From the NCBI RefSeq assembly GCF_001559595.1, contig NZ_LNTY01000036.1, positions 62,001 to 126,000 on the forward strand: a stretch of DNA of 64,000 nt, read 5' to 3'. Made by a program: the position numbers and the translations under genes. The notes under the pieces are model-generated. The model was not told the origin of the DNA, did not search any database, and saw nothing but the letters and a program-made list of their open reading frames with translations. Source of the stretch: Enterovibrio coralii. Lineage in GTDB: Bacteria; Pseudomonadota; Gammaproteobacteria; Enterobacterales; Vibrionaceae. Positions 44,596 through 55,646 of this stretch are shown here, piece after piece (within the stretch, counting starts at the first letter, position 1; each line of letters opens with the position of its first letter).

Positions 44596-47500
44596 TTAGC
44601 CACACACTTTGGTCCAGCTGCCATCGCTACCTGGTACAGACGCTGTCCACCAGTTTGCTTGGTAGATAGAGCCTTCGTGTACCACTTTATCACCAGTGTT
44701 CGCGTGGCTTGGGTTACCTGCCCAGTCTTTCTGAGGAAGGTCTGGGTAAACCGCGAGGCCAGTCGTGTCACACGTACCTGGGTCACCACCGCCACCGTTG
44801 CCGCCACTGCTCAGGTCTGCTAGAGGCAGATCACTGTATTCGAACGCAAACGCATACTCGACGCCGTTGATGTTAACCGTGTAGTTAGCAGGACCAGAGA
44901 TTGGCAGGTAGTAAACCATATCCAGCTCATAGGTCGCGCCAGCAGGCAGTGACTTCCAACCTGGTAGCGAGAAGGATACGCGGTGCATAGTGCCTTCGAG
45001 ACCACCAATGTTGTTCGCTTTCGTATGACCAGACGCAATCACGCTCAAGCCACCACCAGATTGATCTTTCGCGTTGTCAGGTGCTGACGTTGGAATATCA
45101 AACTGGAACTCAGTACCGCCTGGCAGGTCGGTACCAGTGTTGTTTGTAAAGGTGATTTTCGGGTTGATTGGGTAGTTCTGATCGCCCACTTTGAAACCGC
45201 CTACAGAGACTGCAATATCTACTGCTTCCGTTGGCATAGCCGTTTCAGACAACTTGTTGCCGTATGGCGTAGCGGCTGCGAACTTGTCGTAGATCGCTTT
45301 CGTCATACTGTTACCCATGTGGAACTCACCGTTGCCGGTTGCACAGGCATTTTCGGTTTCATCAATGGTGCTGGTGCGGTTACCGTTCGCGTCAAAGACG
45401 TAACAGTTATAGTCACCCGCCAGTTCCCAGAACATGATGCCGCCGATACCTTTGTCAATGACGTAATCAGACTTCACAGACACAGACGCAACATCTTCAG
45501 TCGACAGGAACACGCCCTTATCTGCATTCCACAGCCAAGGAGCAACAGCGACTGCGTCATAGTTACGCTCATAGGTGCCAGTCAGTACATCGGTAGGATC
45601 CGTTGCTGGGTCTAGGTTGTACGCTGCGGTGTAAGTACCGTAGATACCTTTCTCAAGGTTCTTCGCGTGCCACATTGGGTTAGAGCCTGCGCCCATTTCT
45701 TCACCACGGGCGTTCTTGTCATGCCACATGTTGTCGATACCCAGAGCACCGTTACCACAGTTGTTCTTCTCACCTTCACCTGTGCCAGGTGCACACTCGG
45801 ATTGGTTAGGCAGTGCTGCTTTACCCCACAGACCATTGTCACCGCCGGTCACGCCTTGCCAACCACGGGTGTAGTAAGGAACACCGATGTTAATGCGACC
45901 TGCTGGCATTGAACCGCGGAAGTAGTGGTATGCCCAGTCAGTATTCAGGTAGCCGATACCACCATATTGGCTGGTGCCGTAAACATTCCAAGCTGCCAGC
46001 TCTGAATCCAGACCTGTATCAAACAGTGCAGCGTTATGGCCAACGTGGTCATTCCATGCACCGTGCAAGTCGTAAGACATGATGTTTACGTAATCGAGGT
46101 ATTTAGTTACGTCGAACGTTTCCATACCACGCAGCAGGTAGCCTGAAGACGGTGCAGCAATAGTCAGCATGTAGTGAATGCCATCTTGCTCAGAAGCACG
46201 GTCAACTTTTTCACGCAGTACTTTCATCAGCTCTTGGTAAGAAGCCCACAAGTAAGCACGGCGAGGTTCCATGAAGTCTTTATCGTCTGGGTTACCCGCA
46301 CCCGCCATTGAGGTTGGGTATTCGTAGTCGATATCCAAACCATCGAACTTGTACTGGCGCATCATTTCAACCGCAGAGTCTGCAAACTTCTGGATACCAG
46401 CATGGTTGATTGAACCGTCAGCATTGGTCGTCATGGTGTAGAAACCACCGTCAGCAACACGTGTACCATCTGCTGCGAAATGACCACCGGTTTCTGCCCA
46501 GCCACCGATAGAAATCAGCGTCTTAACGTCATGTTTTTCTTTGTACGTTGCGAGCGCACCAAAGTGACCTTTGAAGCCCAATGCCGGATCAACTTCAACG
46601 CCAGGCCATTCTTTGTTCACTGCTACGTTCGTTGGGTCGTTAACATCACCAATGTTGACTTTGCCGTCAGCACCGATGCTCACAAACGCATAGTTAATAT
46701 GGGTTAATTGTTCCCAAGGGATGTCTTTCACCAAGTATGCCGCTTGCGGGTCATCGCCCGAACGCCAGCTAGTGAAGTAACCAATGATACGGCGAGGGTG
46801 ATCGGCACCCATCTTCTCACGTCCATCCGCGTCATAAATCGTACAGTAAGGAACGTTTACGCCCGTTGTTTGGTAAAGCCCCTCTGGACGACAGTTGGAC
46901 ACTGTTGGCAATCCAGTTACGTTGACAGTGACAAGCGCAGAATCGGTTGATGCGCCGTCGTTGTCAGTGGCTTTCGCGTAAACAGAAACATTACCGGCAG
47001 TATTCGCGACCCAGTCAAAAGTGAAAGGAGCAGATGTCGCAGAGCCAACACGTTGACCTGCTGCATAGAAGTCGACTTTCGCAATGGTGCCGTCGGTATC
47101 CGAGGCGTTTGCCGTCAAGGTGACCGTTGCGCCTTGATCAACTGAGAGTGGTGATGCGGTTACCGAAACCGTAGGTGGCTCATTGCCGGGTAAGATGTTG
47201 CCTGCTTGAACGGTTACGCTAACGGCCGCACTTTCTGTTACCGCACCTTTATCGTCGGTTGCTTTTGAAGAAAGGGTGTAATTACCTTCTGCTGCTGTCC
47301 ATGTCGCAGAGTAAGGGGAGGTGGTATCAACGCCAACAGACACGCCATCAACGAAGAACTCAACGCTAGCCACGGTACCATCAACATCTGCAGCTGTTGC
47401 GGTTAACGTGACAACGTCACCATCTGTAATGGTATCGGTCGATGATGGTGAGTCCAGAGAAACCGTTGGTGCTTCGTTTGGTGGTGGGTCAATCGGACCA

Positions 47501-47754
47501 CCTTCGCATTGGTCGACCAACTTCCACTCTTTGTAATCACCAGAAGAGGTTGATGGGTTGTTGCCCATCGTCCACCAGTTTGCGGTGTAGACGTTGTTCT
47601 CATGTTGAACTTTAGAGCCGCCACCATAGGCTTTGTCGGCAGACCATTGTTCGATGGTCGAACAATCGGTTGCTGCCTGCGCGTTGAAAGCAAACATACA
47701 CGCGACGGCGACAGCCGACAGCGTGAACCCTTTGCTTGAGCGTGAAACATCCAT
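44596..47754 (-). CDS. Secreted multidomain GH18 chitinase
   Basis: A 1052-residue endo-type chitinase. Signal peptide ~1-27 (cleavage at NAQAA); N-terminal CBM5/12-type chitin-binding module (~31-88, [15 protein letters not shown]...YTANWWT); two Ig/PKD-like linker domains (~95-190, ~195-285); GH18 catalytic domain (~325-800) with the DGLDIDYE motif in which Glu478 is the acid/base and Asp474/476 support it; a further beta domain (~840-985); C-terminal second CBM5/12 (~1000-1052, [21 protein letters not shown]). Chitin degradation is typical of vibrios. Regulation not visible. A 406-bp intergenic region separates it from the prp operon. Confidence 0.93.
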   Translation of the reverse strand: MDVSRSSKGFTLSAVAVACMFAFNAQAATDCSTIEQWSADKAYGGGSKVQHENNVYTANWWTMGNNPSTSSGDYKEWKLVDQCEGGPIDPPPNEAPTVSLDSPSSTDTITDGDVVTLTATAADVDGTVASVEFFVDGVSVGVDTTSPYSATWTAAEGNYTLSSKATDDKGAVTESAAVSVTVQAGNILPGNEPPTVSVTASPLSVDQGATVTLTANASDTDGTIAKVDFYAAGQRVGSATSAPFTFDWVANTAGNVSVYAKATDNDGASTDSALVTVNVTGLPTVSNCRPEGLYQTTGVNVPYCTIYDADGREKMGADHPRRIIGYFTSWRSGDDPQAAYLVKDIPWEQLTHINYAFVSIGADGKVNIGDVNDPTNVAVNKEWPGVEVDPALGFKGHFGALATYKEKHDVKTLISIGGWAETGGHFAADGTRVADGGFYTMTTNADGSINHAGIQKFADSAVEMMRQYKFDGLDIDYEYPTSMAGAGNPDDKDFMEPRRAYLWASYQELMKVLREKVDRASEQDGIHYMLTIAAPSSGYLLRGMETFDVTKYLDYVNIMSYDLHGAWNDHVGHNAALFDTGLDSELAAWNVYGTSQYGGIGYLNTDWAYHYFRGSMPAGRINIGVPYYTRGWQGVTGGDNGLWGKAALPNQSECAPGTGEGEKNNCGNGALGIDNMWHDKNARGEEMGAGSNPMWHAKNLEKGIYGTYTAAYNLDPATDPTDVLTGTYERNYDAVAVAPWLWNADKGVFLSTEDVASVSVKSDYVIDKGIGGIMFWELAGDYNCYVFDANGNRTSTIDETENACATGNGEFHMGNSMTKAIYDKFAAATPYGNKLSETAMPTEAVDIAVSVGGFKVGDQNYPINPKITFTNNTGTDLPGGTEFQFDIPTSAPDNAKDQSGGGLSVIASGHTKANNIGGLEGTMHRVSFSLPGWKSLPAGATYELDMVYYLPISGPANYTVNINGVEYAFAFEYSDLPLADLSSGGNGGGGDPGTCDTTGLAVYPDLPQKDWAGNPSHANTGDKVVHEGSIYQANWWTASVPGSDGSWTKVCG

Positions 47755-48027
47755 TGTAAATCCCTCGAGAAAAAGTATTTTTAAATATTGATTTATATGT
47801 AATTAGCGCAACTTAAATTGCGCAATAAATAAAGTAGATGAGTTCTTTCGAGGAAACATTGCAGATTTCGTCAGAGTTAGATCTGTAATCGGTAACGACC
47901 TGCTAAATCTTGTTCATTCTGGTAGCGATTCACAGTTTCAACTGCGCAAATTTCCCATACGACATAACAATTTGTGCGACAAGTACGCACTGAATGTTAA
48001 CGGTATGTAGACTAATGTCTAAGTCAG

Positions 48028-48039
48028 ATTGTTGACAAT
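48028..48039. promoter_or_regulatory. GntR-type operator, site 1
   Basis: ATTGTTGACAAT, one mismatch from the perfect palindrome at 48091. It lies 63 bp, or six helical turns, upstream of that site. Probably bound by the adjacent FCD-GntR regulator. Confidence 0.6.
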
Positions 48040-48090
48040 AAATTAGATAAAACCCAATTATTCGGCTATAAATTATTCATTGGTGACCAC

Positions 48091-48102
48091 ATTGTCGACA
48101 AT
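48091..48102. promoter_or_regulatory. GntR-type operator, site 2 (perfect palindrome)
   Basis: ATTGTCGACAAT is a perfect 12-bp palindrome, resembling known operators of FCD-type GntR regulators (TTGTCGACAA-type cores), ~60 bp before the regulator start. Autoregulation and control of prpBCDE are likely. Confidence 0.65.
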
Positions 48103-48160
48103 AAGAAAGTATTTGCGAGAGTGGTTAACAAAATGTAGTGATGGCTAGAGGATTTTTGCG

Positions 48161-48829
48161 TTGAAGGATGTGACCAAGTCAGAAGGAATGACCGAGTGGC
48201 TGATTGAAGCCATTGTTTCTGGAAAATTCCCATCGGGCAGTAAAATTTCGGAGCCCGAATTATCTCGTGAACTCAATGTCAGTCGTGGTCCGCTTCGAGA
48301 AGCCATGATGCGCTTGGAAGCAATGGGATTGATAGAGCGTGTGCCTCACGTCGGTGCGCGTGTTGTCACTATCAGTGAAGCTCAACTTTCTGAAATTTAC
48401 GCTGTGCGAGAAGCGTTAGAAGGCATGGCAATTCGTCAAGCATGCGCGCACATCACAGAAAGAGAATTGGACGGGCTGCGCGCGTTGTTGATTCGTCATC
48501 AACAACACATCGATGAAGTCGACGGCGCGTCTTATTTCCATCAGCAAGGCGATTTCGATTTTCACTATCGCATCATTCAAGCCAGCAGAAACAGCAAGTT
48601 AATCGCACTGCTTTGTGACGAGCTGTATCACTTAGTGCGCATGTACAGAAAGCAAGCGACAAGAACGCAAGCGCGTCCGGAAAGAGCATTGAACGAGCAC
48701 TTTCAAATACTGACAGCGTTGGAAGACAGGGATGCGGAATTGGCGGAAATGTTGATGCGTCGTCATATTCGCCGGAGCGGACAACTGGCAGCCGAAAGGC
48801 TGAGGGACTTTAGGGAGAAAGCGTCATGA
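48161..48829 (+). CDS. GntR-family (FCD) regulator of the prp operon
   Basis: A 222-residue regulator: winged HTH (~1-75; [33 protein letters not shown]) and FCD ligand domain (~85-215) with metal-ligand His/Asp residues. It starts with TTG at 48161 and overlaps prpB by 4 bp (ATGA), so it is the first gene of the operon. It likely senses a methylcitrate-pathway intermediate and represses through the two ATTGTNGACAAT sites. This replaces the sigma-54-type PrpR of enteric bacteria. Confidence 0.9.
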   Translation: MKDVTKSEGMTEWLIEAIVSGKFPSGSKISEPELSRELNVSRGPLREAMMRLEAMGLIERVPHVGARVVTISEAQLSEIYAVREALEGMAIRQACAHITERELDGLRALLIRHQQHIDEVDGASYFHQQGDFDFHYRIIQASRNSKLIALLCDELYHLVRMYRKQATRTQARPERALNEHFQILTALEDRDAELAEMLMRRHIRRSGQLAAERLRDFREKAS

Positions 48830-49698
48830 GTGCAGGGAAGAAATTTCGACAAGCTGTTGAGGCGCACAAGCCCTTACAAGTGATGGGCACCATCAATGCG
48901 TATACCGCAATGATGGCAGAGCAAGTCGGGCACCAAGCCATTTACTTGTCGGGTGGCGGCGTTGCGAATGCATCTTTTGGTATGCCGGATTTGGGTATGA
49001 CGTCGATGAACGACGTACTTGAAGACGCAAGACGCATTACCGCGGCCTCAAGTTTACCGCTGTTGGTGGACATTGATACCGGTTTTGGCGGGGCGTTCAA
49101 CATTGCGCGCACAGTGAAGGAAATGGAACGCGCGGGTGTTGCGGCAGTGCATATAGAAGACCAAGTGGCTCAAAAGCGCTGTGGACATCGTCCGAACAAA
49201 GCCATCGTGAGCCAAAGCGAAATGGTGGACAGGGTGAAAGCTGCCGTCGATGCCAAACAAGATTCAAACTTCGTCATCATGGCGCGGACCGATGCCTTGG
49301 CCGTTGAAGGCATGGCGTCGGCCATTGAGCGGGCAATTGCCTGTGTGGAGGCGGGGGCTGACATGATTTTCCCCGAAGCGATGAATACGCTTGAGCAATA
49401 CAAACAGTTTACTGATGCGGTCAATGTGCCGGTACTGGCAAACATCACTGAGTTTGGGCAAACACCGCTGTTCTCCGTGCCCGAACTTGGCGAGGTAGGT
49501 GTTTCACTAGTCCTTTATCCATTATCGGCGTTCAGAGCCATGAACCAAGCGGCACTGAATGTTTATCAACAAGTCAAAGTCGACGGTCATCAACGAAACG
49601 TCGTCGCAACTATGCAGACCCGTGAAGAGCTCTACCACTACTTGGGCTATCACGAGTACGAGCAAAAGCTCGACAAGCTGTTCAATGAAAATAATTAG
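48826..49698 (+). CDS. prpB: 2-methylisocitrate lyase
   Basis: A 290-residue enzyme that splits 2-methylisocitrate into pyruvate and succinate, the last step of the methylcitrate cycle. Motifs: [12 protein letters not shown] (~41-52), DIDTGFGG (82-89) metal-binding Asp, and the catalytic K117-R118-C119-G120-H121 loop. Isocitrate lyase superfamily; the length matches PrpB (~295) rather than AceA. Overlaps the GntR gene. Confidence 0.95.
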   Translation: MSAGKKFRQAVEAHKPLQVMGTINAYTAMMAEQVGHQAIYLSGGGVANASFGMPDLGMTSMNDVLEDARRITAASSLPLLVDIDTGFGGAFNIARTVKEMERAGVAAVHIEDQVAQKRCGHRPNKAIVSQSEMVDRVKAAVDAKQDSNFVIMARTDALAVEGMASAIERAIACVEAGADMIFPEAMNTLEQYKQFTDAVNVPVLANITEFGQTPLFSVPELGEVGVSLVLYPLSAFRAMNQAALNVYQQVKVDGHQRNVVATMQTREELYHYLGYHEYEQKLDKLFNENN

Positions 49699-49807
49699 AT
49701 GGTGAGCTAGTAGAGCCACGGTCACCAGCAATACAAAGCAATCACAGAAGAAAGAGAAAGGAAGCGTCATTAGAGAGATGTAAGTCATCAATAAGGAGGA
49801 GCGAACC

Positions 49808-50944
49808 ATGCCAGACAAAAATAAACCGCTTGGTGGAGAAGGGTTGCGAGGTCAAAGCGCAGGCAGTACCGCGTTGTGTACCGTAGGCAAAACGGGGACA
49901 GGACTGACATATCGAGGCTATGACATTACGGACTTGGCGAATCACGCGGAGTTTGAAGAGGTGGCCTATTTACTCTTAAAGGGCAAGCTCCCCACGCAAT
50001 CTGAACTTGATGCTTACAAAAAACGCTTGATGGAAAAACGCGGTTTGCCGACCTCTCTCTGCGCCGTTCTTGAAAACATTCCTGCAGATGCACACCCCAT
50101 GGACGTGATGCGCACGGGTTGTTCCATGCTAGGAAACCTTGATACGGAACTGGATTTTTCTGAGCAGTCGGACAAAACCGATACCTTACTGGCACATCTC
50201 CCCGCCATCATTTGTTACTGGTACCGATTCTCTCATGACGGTGTTCGTATCAATACAGCCTCTAGCGAGGAAGACAGCATTGGCGGATATTTCCTCGATA
50301 TGTTGTTTGACCATAAGCCGTCGGATCTTCACACCCGCGTTATGCATTGCTCGCTCGTGCTTTACGCAGAGCATGAGTTTAATGCCTCGACATTTGCCGC
50401 CCGAGTTTGTGCATCGACACTCTCAGATCTCCATTCATGCGTGACCGCCGCCATTGGTACGTTACGAGGCCCTCTGCACGGTGGGGCGAATGAAGCCGCT
50501 ATGGCCATGATCGAAAACTGGACATCGCCAGATGAAGCCGAATCCACCTTGATGCAAATGCTGGCTGAAAAAGAAAAAGTCATGGGCTTTGGGCATGCCA
50601 TATATCGCGAATCTGATCCTCGAAATGTGCTGATCAAAGCATGGTCCAAAGAGCTTGCAGAAACCGATGAGGAGAAAACCCTCTATGCCGTTTCTGAGCG
50701 TGTTGAACAGGTGATGAAGCGAGAGAAAGACTTGTTTCCAAATGCCGATTTCTATCATGCCTCTGCGTATCACTTCATCGGTATTCCGACCAAATTGTTC
50801 ACCCCGATATTTGTGATGAGCCGTGTAACAGGGTGGTGCGCGCATGTGTTTGAACAGCGTGAGAACAACCGAATTATTCGACCAAGTGCCGACTACACAG
50901 GACCAGACCACCAAAACTGGCTGCCGATTGAGAAACGAAACTAA
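49808..50944 (+). CDS. prpC: 2-methylcitrate synthase
   Basis: A 378-residue citrate synthase-family enzyme that condenses propionyl-CoA with oxaloacetate. Hallmarks: TGLTYRGYDI near the N-terminus, GPLHGGANEAAM, and the catalytic-loop MGFGHAIYRESDPR. The length (~375) and the prp context favour PrpC over housekeeping GltA. A strong AAGGAGG ribosome site lies before the ATG. Confidence 0.95.
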   Translation: MPDKNKPLGGEGLRGQSAGSTALCTVGKTGTGLTYRGYDITDLANHAEFEEVAYLLLKGKLPTQSELDAYKKRLMEKRGLPTSLCAVLENIPADAHPMDVMRTGCSMLGNLDTELDFSEQSDKTDTLLAHLPAIICYWYRFSHDGVRINTASSEEDSIGGYFLDMLFDHKPSDLHTRVMHCSLVLYAEHEFNASTFAARVCASTLSDLHSCVTAAIGTLRGPLHGGANEAAMAMIENWTSPDEAESTLMQMLAEKEKVMGFGHAIYRESDPRNVLIKAWSKELAETDEEKTLYAVSERVEQVMKREKDLFPNADFYHASAYHFIGIPTKLFTPIFVMSRVTGWCAHVFEQRENNRIIRPSADYTGPDHQNWLPIEKRN

Positions 50945-50966
50945 TTAACTCAGGGAAGGATTTAAC

Positions 50967-52418
50967 ATGTCACAGAACGTTGATTTTAACCAGCGACCCG
51001 CACCGGATGAATTGCTTCAAACCATTGCAGACTATGTATGCGAAAAAGACATCACCTCCGCAGAAGCATACAACACTGCTCGCAACTGTCTGATGGACAC
51101 CCTAGGTTGCGGTCTGTTGGCACTTCGTTTTCCTGAGTGCACCAAACACATGGGGCCATTGGTACCCGGTACAACAGTGCGAAATGGCGCACGTGTACCG
51201 GGAACATCCCACGAGTTAGACCCCATTACCGCGGCATTTAATATTGGTTGCATGATCCGTTGGCTGGACTTCAATGATACGTGGCTGGCAGCAGAGTGGG
51301 GACATCCTTCTGACAACCTCGGCGGTATTTTGGCGACCGCAGATTACCTAAGCCGCTTGGCGCTTAGCGAAGGGAAGCCGGCGTTAACGATGGAAGCCGT
51401 GCTCACCGCCATGATCAAAGCGCATGAAATTCAGGGTGTGTTGGCATTGGAAAACAGCTACAACCGCGTTGGATTGGACCATGTGCTTTTGGTGCGGGTT
51501 GCATCGACGGGTGTGGTGACTCGCATGCTTGGTGGTACGCGCGATCAAGTGATTGATGCCTTGTCGCAAGCTTGGGTAGATGGCTGCGCGTTGCGTACTT
51601 ACCGCCATGCACCCAATGCAGGGTCAAGAAAATCTTGGGCGGCGGGTGATGCAACGTCTCGCGCTGTTCGTCTTGCCATGATCACCATGAAAGGGGAGAT
51701 GGGGCTGCCTTCTGTGCTGACGGCCGATAAGTGGGGTTTCTACGATGTATTGTTCAAGGGCGAAAGCTTTAAGGTGAATCAGCCGTTTGACTCGTACGTG
51801 ATGGAGAATGTTCTGTTTAAGATTTCCTTCCCTGCCGAATTCCATGCTCAGACCGCCGTGGAATGTGCTGTGGCACTGCATCCACACGTCAGCGAGCAAT
51901 TGGATGATATTGATCGCATCGAAATCACCACCCATGAATCAGCGATTCGCATCATCTCAAAAGTCGGTGACTTGGCGAACCCTGCCGATCGCGACCACTG
52001 CTTGCAGTACATGATTGCGATCCCTCTGATCTACGGCGATCTCGTTGCGGAGCACTATGAAGATGATTTTCACCGCAATGACCCGCGAATTGACGCCCTT
52101 CGTGACAAGATGGTGATTAGTGAAGATGCCCGCTATACCGAAGAGTATTTGGATGCGGATAAACGCTCAATTGCTAATGCGATCCAAGTGTTCTTTAAAG
52201 ACGGGTCTTCCACGGACAAAGTGGAAATTGAATACCCAATCGGACACCGCCGCCGCAGAGAAGAAGGCATTCCAGTGTTGGAAGCGAAGTTCAAACGCAA
52301 TCTGTTGACGCGTTTCCCCGCGGCACAGGCAGACAAGATTTTTGCGCTATGTAGCGATCAAGATGCGCTTATGAAAACACCCGTAAACACCTTTATGGAG
52401 ATGTTTTCGATTAACTGA
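50967..52418 (+). CDS. prpD: 2-methylcitrate dehydratase
   Basis: A 483-residue MmgE/PrpD family enzyme, cofactor-free, that dehydrates 2-methylcitrate toward 2-methyl-aconitate. Conserved blocks: [39 protein letters not shown] and [17 protein letters not shown]. Use of PrpD instead of AcnD-PrpF marks the enteric-type pathway. Followed by a 9-bp hairpin before prpE. Confidence 0.95.
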   Translation: MSQNVDFNQRPAPDELLQTIADYVCEKDITSAEAYNTARNCLMDTLGCGLLALRFPECTKHMGPLVPGTTVRNGARVPGTSHELDPITAAFNIGCMIRWLDFNDTWLAAEWGHPSDNLGGILATADYLSRLALSEGKPALTMEAVLTAMIKAHEIQGVLALENSYNRVGLDHVLLVRVASTGVVTRMLGGTRDQVIDALSQAWVDGCALRTYRHAPNAGSRKSWAAGDATSRAVRLAMITMKGEMGLPSVLTADKWGFYDVLFKGESFKVNQPFDSYVMENVLFKISFPAEFHAQTAVECAVALHPHVSEQLDDIDRIEITTHESAIRIISKVGDLANPADRDHCLQYMIAIPLIYGDLVAEHYEDDFHRNDPRIDALRDKMVISEDARYTEEYLDADKRSIANAIQVFFKDGSSTDKVEIEYPIGHRRRREEGIPVLEAKFKRNLLTRFPAAQADKIFALCSDQDALMKTPVNTFMEMFSIN

Positions 52419-52425
52419 TGCAGGG

Positions 52426-52453
52426 ACTCTGGCGGTGTGGACATCGCCAGAGT
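52426..52453 (+). terminator. Hairpin between prpD and prpE
   Basis: ACTCTGGCG (52426-52434), 10-nt loop, CGCCAGAGT (52445-52453), no T run. It may stabilise the upstream mRNA or dampen prpE expression rather than terminate. Confidence 0.5.
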
Positions 52454-52530
52454 GGTTCTCCCACCCAAACAATCTGAAGATACAGGGTTCAGCGAACGAC
52501 ACCGTGTAAAGCACGGCAAGGAGCAAGGCA

Positions 52531-54403
52531 ATGTCGTCCTATCAAGACGCTTTTCAGCGTTCAGTTTCTGATCCAGCCGCTTTCTGGTTGGAAAACGCCA
52601 AGCACATCGATTGGTACACCCCACCGAAAGTCGCATTGCAAAAAGAGAGAACGGCATAGAACGTTGGTATCCAGATGGCGAGTTAAATACGGCCTATTTA
52701 GCCCTCGACTATCACGTCGACAATGGGCGTGGAGATCAGACCGCACTGATCTACGACTCTCCTGTTACTGGGAAAAAAGCACAATACAGTTACCGCGTAT
52801 TGCGAGACCAAGTGGCCAAATGTGCGGGCATGTTAGCAGGGCTTGGTGTGGAGAAAGGCGACCGCGTCATTATCTACATGCCAATGATTCCACAAGCGGC
52901 GATAGCGATGTTGGCGTGTGCAAGACTTGGTGCGATTCACTCGGTCGTGTTCGGTGGCTTCGCGCCCAATGAACTGGCGGTGAGAATTGAAGATGCGGAG
53001 CCAAAAGTTTTACTGACGGCTACTTGCGGCATTGAAGTGGCAAAAGTTATTCCTTACAAGCCTATGGTGGATAAGGCCATCATGGACAGTCGTTGGAAGC
53101 CAGAACACGTTGTGGTGTGCCAAAGGCCGGAAGCAGAAGCGGTGCTTGACCAAGAGCGCGATGCCGACTGGGCGACGCTGTTTGAGAAAGCAATACCTCA
53201 TGACTGCGTTCCAGTAAACGCCACCGACCCGCTTTATATCCTTTATACCTCTGGTACTACGGGCAAGCCAAAAGGCGTTGTGCGTGATAATGGCGGCCAC
53301 GCTGTGGCAATGAAATACAGCATGTCGACGGTTTACAACGTAAAACCCGGAGAGGTGTATTGGGCGGCATCAGATGTCGGTTGGGTTGTTGGGCATTCCT
53401 ACATTGTTTACGCACCACTCATTCACGCTGTACGACGATTTTGTTTGAAGGAAAGCCAGTTCGTACGCCAGATCCGGGCGCGTTTTGGCGCGTGTGTAAT
53501 GAGTACGGTGTGTCAGTGCTCTTCTCCGCACCTACGGCTTTTAGAGCCATTAAAAAGGAAGACCCCGAAGGGAAAGCGATTCTCAACTACCCAATGGAAA
53601 AGCTCAGAACCATTTTTATGGCGGGTGAGAGACTTGATCCGCCGACACTAGAATGGGTTGAGTTACATACGGGCAAACCTGTGGTCGATCACTGGTGGCA
53701 AACGGAAACGGGTTGGGCGATTGCGACCAATCCGATTGGTCTAGAAAGTTTCGTCACCAAACCCGGTTCAGCCACTAAACCAACGCCGGGTTTTGATGTG
53801 CAAATCCTCAACGAATCAGGCCAGCCATGCGGTGCCAATGAGCAAGGCTTTATTGCTGTAAAACTGCCGATGCCGCCAAGCTGCTTAGCAACAGTGTGGC
53901 GTAATCACGACCGTTTTGATTCTGGCTACTTGCAGCAATTTCCGGGCTATTACGTGTCTGGTGATGGTGGATACATTGATGAAGACGGCTTTTTGTTTGT
54001 GATGGGGCGTATCGACGACGTTATCAATGTATCGGGTCACCGTCTCTCCACGGGAGAAATGGAAGAGATATTGGGTGGACACGAAGCGGTTGCTGAGTGT
54101 GCCGTGATTGGAGCTTACGACGAACTCAAAGGGCAGGTGCCTCTCGGGTTAGTGGTGTTAAAAGATGGGTATTTCTCTACGGATGGAGATCTCGAAAAAG
54201 CACTCATTCAAAAGGTCAGGGATGAGATTGGTCCTGTCGCATGCTTCCATAAAGCGGTGATTGTCGACAGGCTACCAAAAACGCGGTCAGGTAAAATTTT
54301 GCGTAGAATCATTCGCCAAATTGCTGATGGCGAAAGCTACACCGTGCCCTCTACGATTGATGATCCGGCTAGCTTGGAAGACATTAGTAAAGCCCTTGTC
54401 TAA
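52531..54403 (+). pseudogene. prpE: Propionyl-CoA synthetase PrpE, two frameshifts
   Basis: A ~625-residue acyl-CoA synthetase (AMP-forming) that activates propionate. The ATG at 52531 follows GCAAGGAGC; N-terminus MSSYQDAFQRSVSDPAAFW; ATP-binding LYTSGTTGKPKGVVRDNGG; C-terminal GKILRRIIRQI with the catalytic Lys region (TRSGKILRR). Two single-base losses: one in 52622-52655 (simplest repair GTCGGCATT near 52633), one at ~53427 (CACGGCTGT, giving HGCTTILFEGKPVRTPD). Both restore a continuous frame. A double hit makes real loss of propionate activation possible, but the pattern elsewhere suggests a sequence artefact. Confidence 0.9.
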
Positions 54404-54504
54404 TAAGTACCGATTATGACGGAGGTAAGCAGCACTAATTAGCGGTCACTCACCAACGCTTGGATAATTTGAGCATTGCTTAAATTTACTGTTTGGGGTG
54501 TGTT

Positions 54505-54912
54505 ATGGGTTTATCAAAGAAAACCTCTCGCGCTTTGCTTGCTTCGGTTTTTGCCATCACGCTTGCGGGTTGTGCATCACCAGAGTTCGATGTTGAAAAT
54601 GACAATGCGTCCAGAAACCGTGGTGCGGTTGGTGGAGCATTGCTTGGCGGAACCATGGGACTGTTGTTGGGCGAGCCTGAACTTGCCGTGAAAGGTGCCG
54701 TTGCGGGTGGCGTAGCTGGTGGTGTCGCTGGTTCAATGAAAGACTTGGAAGATGCGCGCTCGAAAGAGAAAACGCAGATCACTGCTGACGCAATCCAACA
54801 AGATACACGGTCTGATGCTGAAAAGCGGGTTGCTGAACTGGAAGCGGAAATACGCTTACTGGAGTTAGAACAGCAACTTAAAGAACTCGAAGAAAACAAA
54901 GACAGTGTTTGA
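54505..54912 (+). CDS. Glycine-zipper lipoprotein
   Basis: A 135-residue lipoprotein: signal peptide with lipobox LAGC (Cys23), a glycine-zipper region (GAVGGALLGGTMGLLLGEPE...GAVAGGVAGGVAGS, ~45-80), then a charged C-terminal coiled coil (AEKRVAELEAEIRLLELEQQLKELEEN). Glycine zippers insert into or pack at membranes; related outer-membrane lipoproteins act in envelope integrity. The start at 54505 gives the cleanest signal peptide. Function unknown. Confidence 0.78.
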   Translation: MGLSKKTSRALLASVFAITLAGCASPEFDVENDNASRNRGAVGGALLGGTMGLLLGEPELAVKGAVAGGVAGGVAGSMKDLEDARSKEKTQITADAIQQDTRSDAEKRVAELEAEIRLLELEQQLKELEENKDSV

Positions 54913-54916
54913 TAAC

Positions 54917-54948
54917 AAAAAGCCGCTTCAGAGAAGCGGCTTTTCTTT
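54917..54948. terminator. Bidirectional terminator
   Basis: AAAAGCCGCTTC - AGA - GAAGCGGCTTTTC lies between the convergent lipoprotein and yccT genes. Confidence 0.85.
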
Positions 54949-55592
54949 TACTGCGCGTTTACGAAGGATTTGAATTTTTCCTTGGTTGCTGCGTCAGCTT
55001 TTCCATACCAGTAGTGAAGCTGGTACTCGATTTCGTTCGTGACTGTGCTTTCGTTAACGACAACGGTGCTTGAGCGAGATTCGTGTTTTGGCTCGTAGAT
55101 AGCCACAACTTGCAGTGAACCAGGCTGGTCGGTTTCGTTGTAGCGTTGAAGCTCAGCCAAATAATCACGACTCAGTTGGAAACCTTTTTTGATCAGTTTA
55201 CCTTGTTCAAAGGCAATCGGATTCTGGTCACCGTCAACAATCTCGAAGCTTGGGTTTTTGTTAAACGCCATGGCTTCACGCTTGCTTTTGAACGCAGGCA
55301 GGTCGAAGTAAACATCTTCATCAGAAGCATCGAATTTCACCACGATGACATCAGATTTTTGGAAAGACACTTCTTTGCCTTTTTCAAAGCTCGCGACCGA
55401 ACGAAACGCCAATTGTTGCGTGCCATTCTCAAGGGTAATTTTCGCGTCGTCACCGAATACTTTGGATTGATACTCTTGTCCGTTGTATGCAAGAAGCTCA
55501 ACGCCTCTGTCCAAGTGAAGTGTTACGTCAGCATGCGCAGCCAATGGCAGTACGGCAGAAAAAACGGAAGCGAGAAACAGCTTTCTTCTCAT
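54948..55592 (-). CDS. DUF2057 family periplasmic protein (YccT/CsgI-like)
   Basis: A 214-residue exported protein of the DUF2057 family (signal peptide ~1-21, ending AHA). The E. coli relative YccT is CsgI, an inhibitor of curli formation, and lies near rlmI as here. No curli genes are in this window, so that role cannot be assumed. Mature domain beta-rich, C-terminal YQLHYWYGKADAATKEKF typical of the family. Confidence 0.85.
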   Translation of the reverse strand: MRRKLFLASVFSAVLPLAAHADVTLHLDRGVELLAYNGQEYQSKVFGDDAKITLENGTQQLAFRSVASFEKGKEVSFQKSDVIVVKFDASDEDVYFDLPAFKSKREAMAFNKNPSFEIVDGDQNPIAFEQGKLIKKGFQLSRDYLAELQRYNETDQPGSLQVVAIYEPKHESRSSTVVVNESTVTNEIEYQLHYWYGKADAATKEKFKSFVNAQ

Positions 55593-55646
55593 CTTAATCC
55601 CTTAACTTATATGGAAAGCTGCCCAGCTGAACTGGGCAGACGGTTT

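Larger units (their letters stand above)
47755..48160. promoter_or_regulatory. Divergent region between chitinase and prp operon
   Basis: 406 bp without a gene. The right half holds two GntR-type operators, listed separately. The left half carries the chitinase leader and is AT-rich, with no operator identified. Confidence 0.5.
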
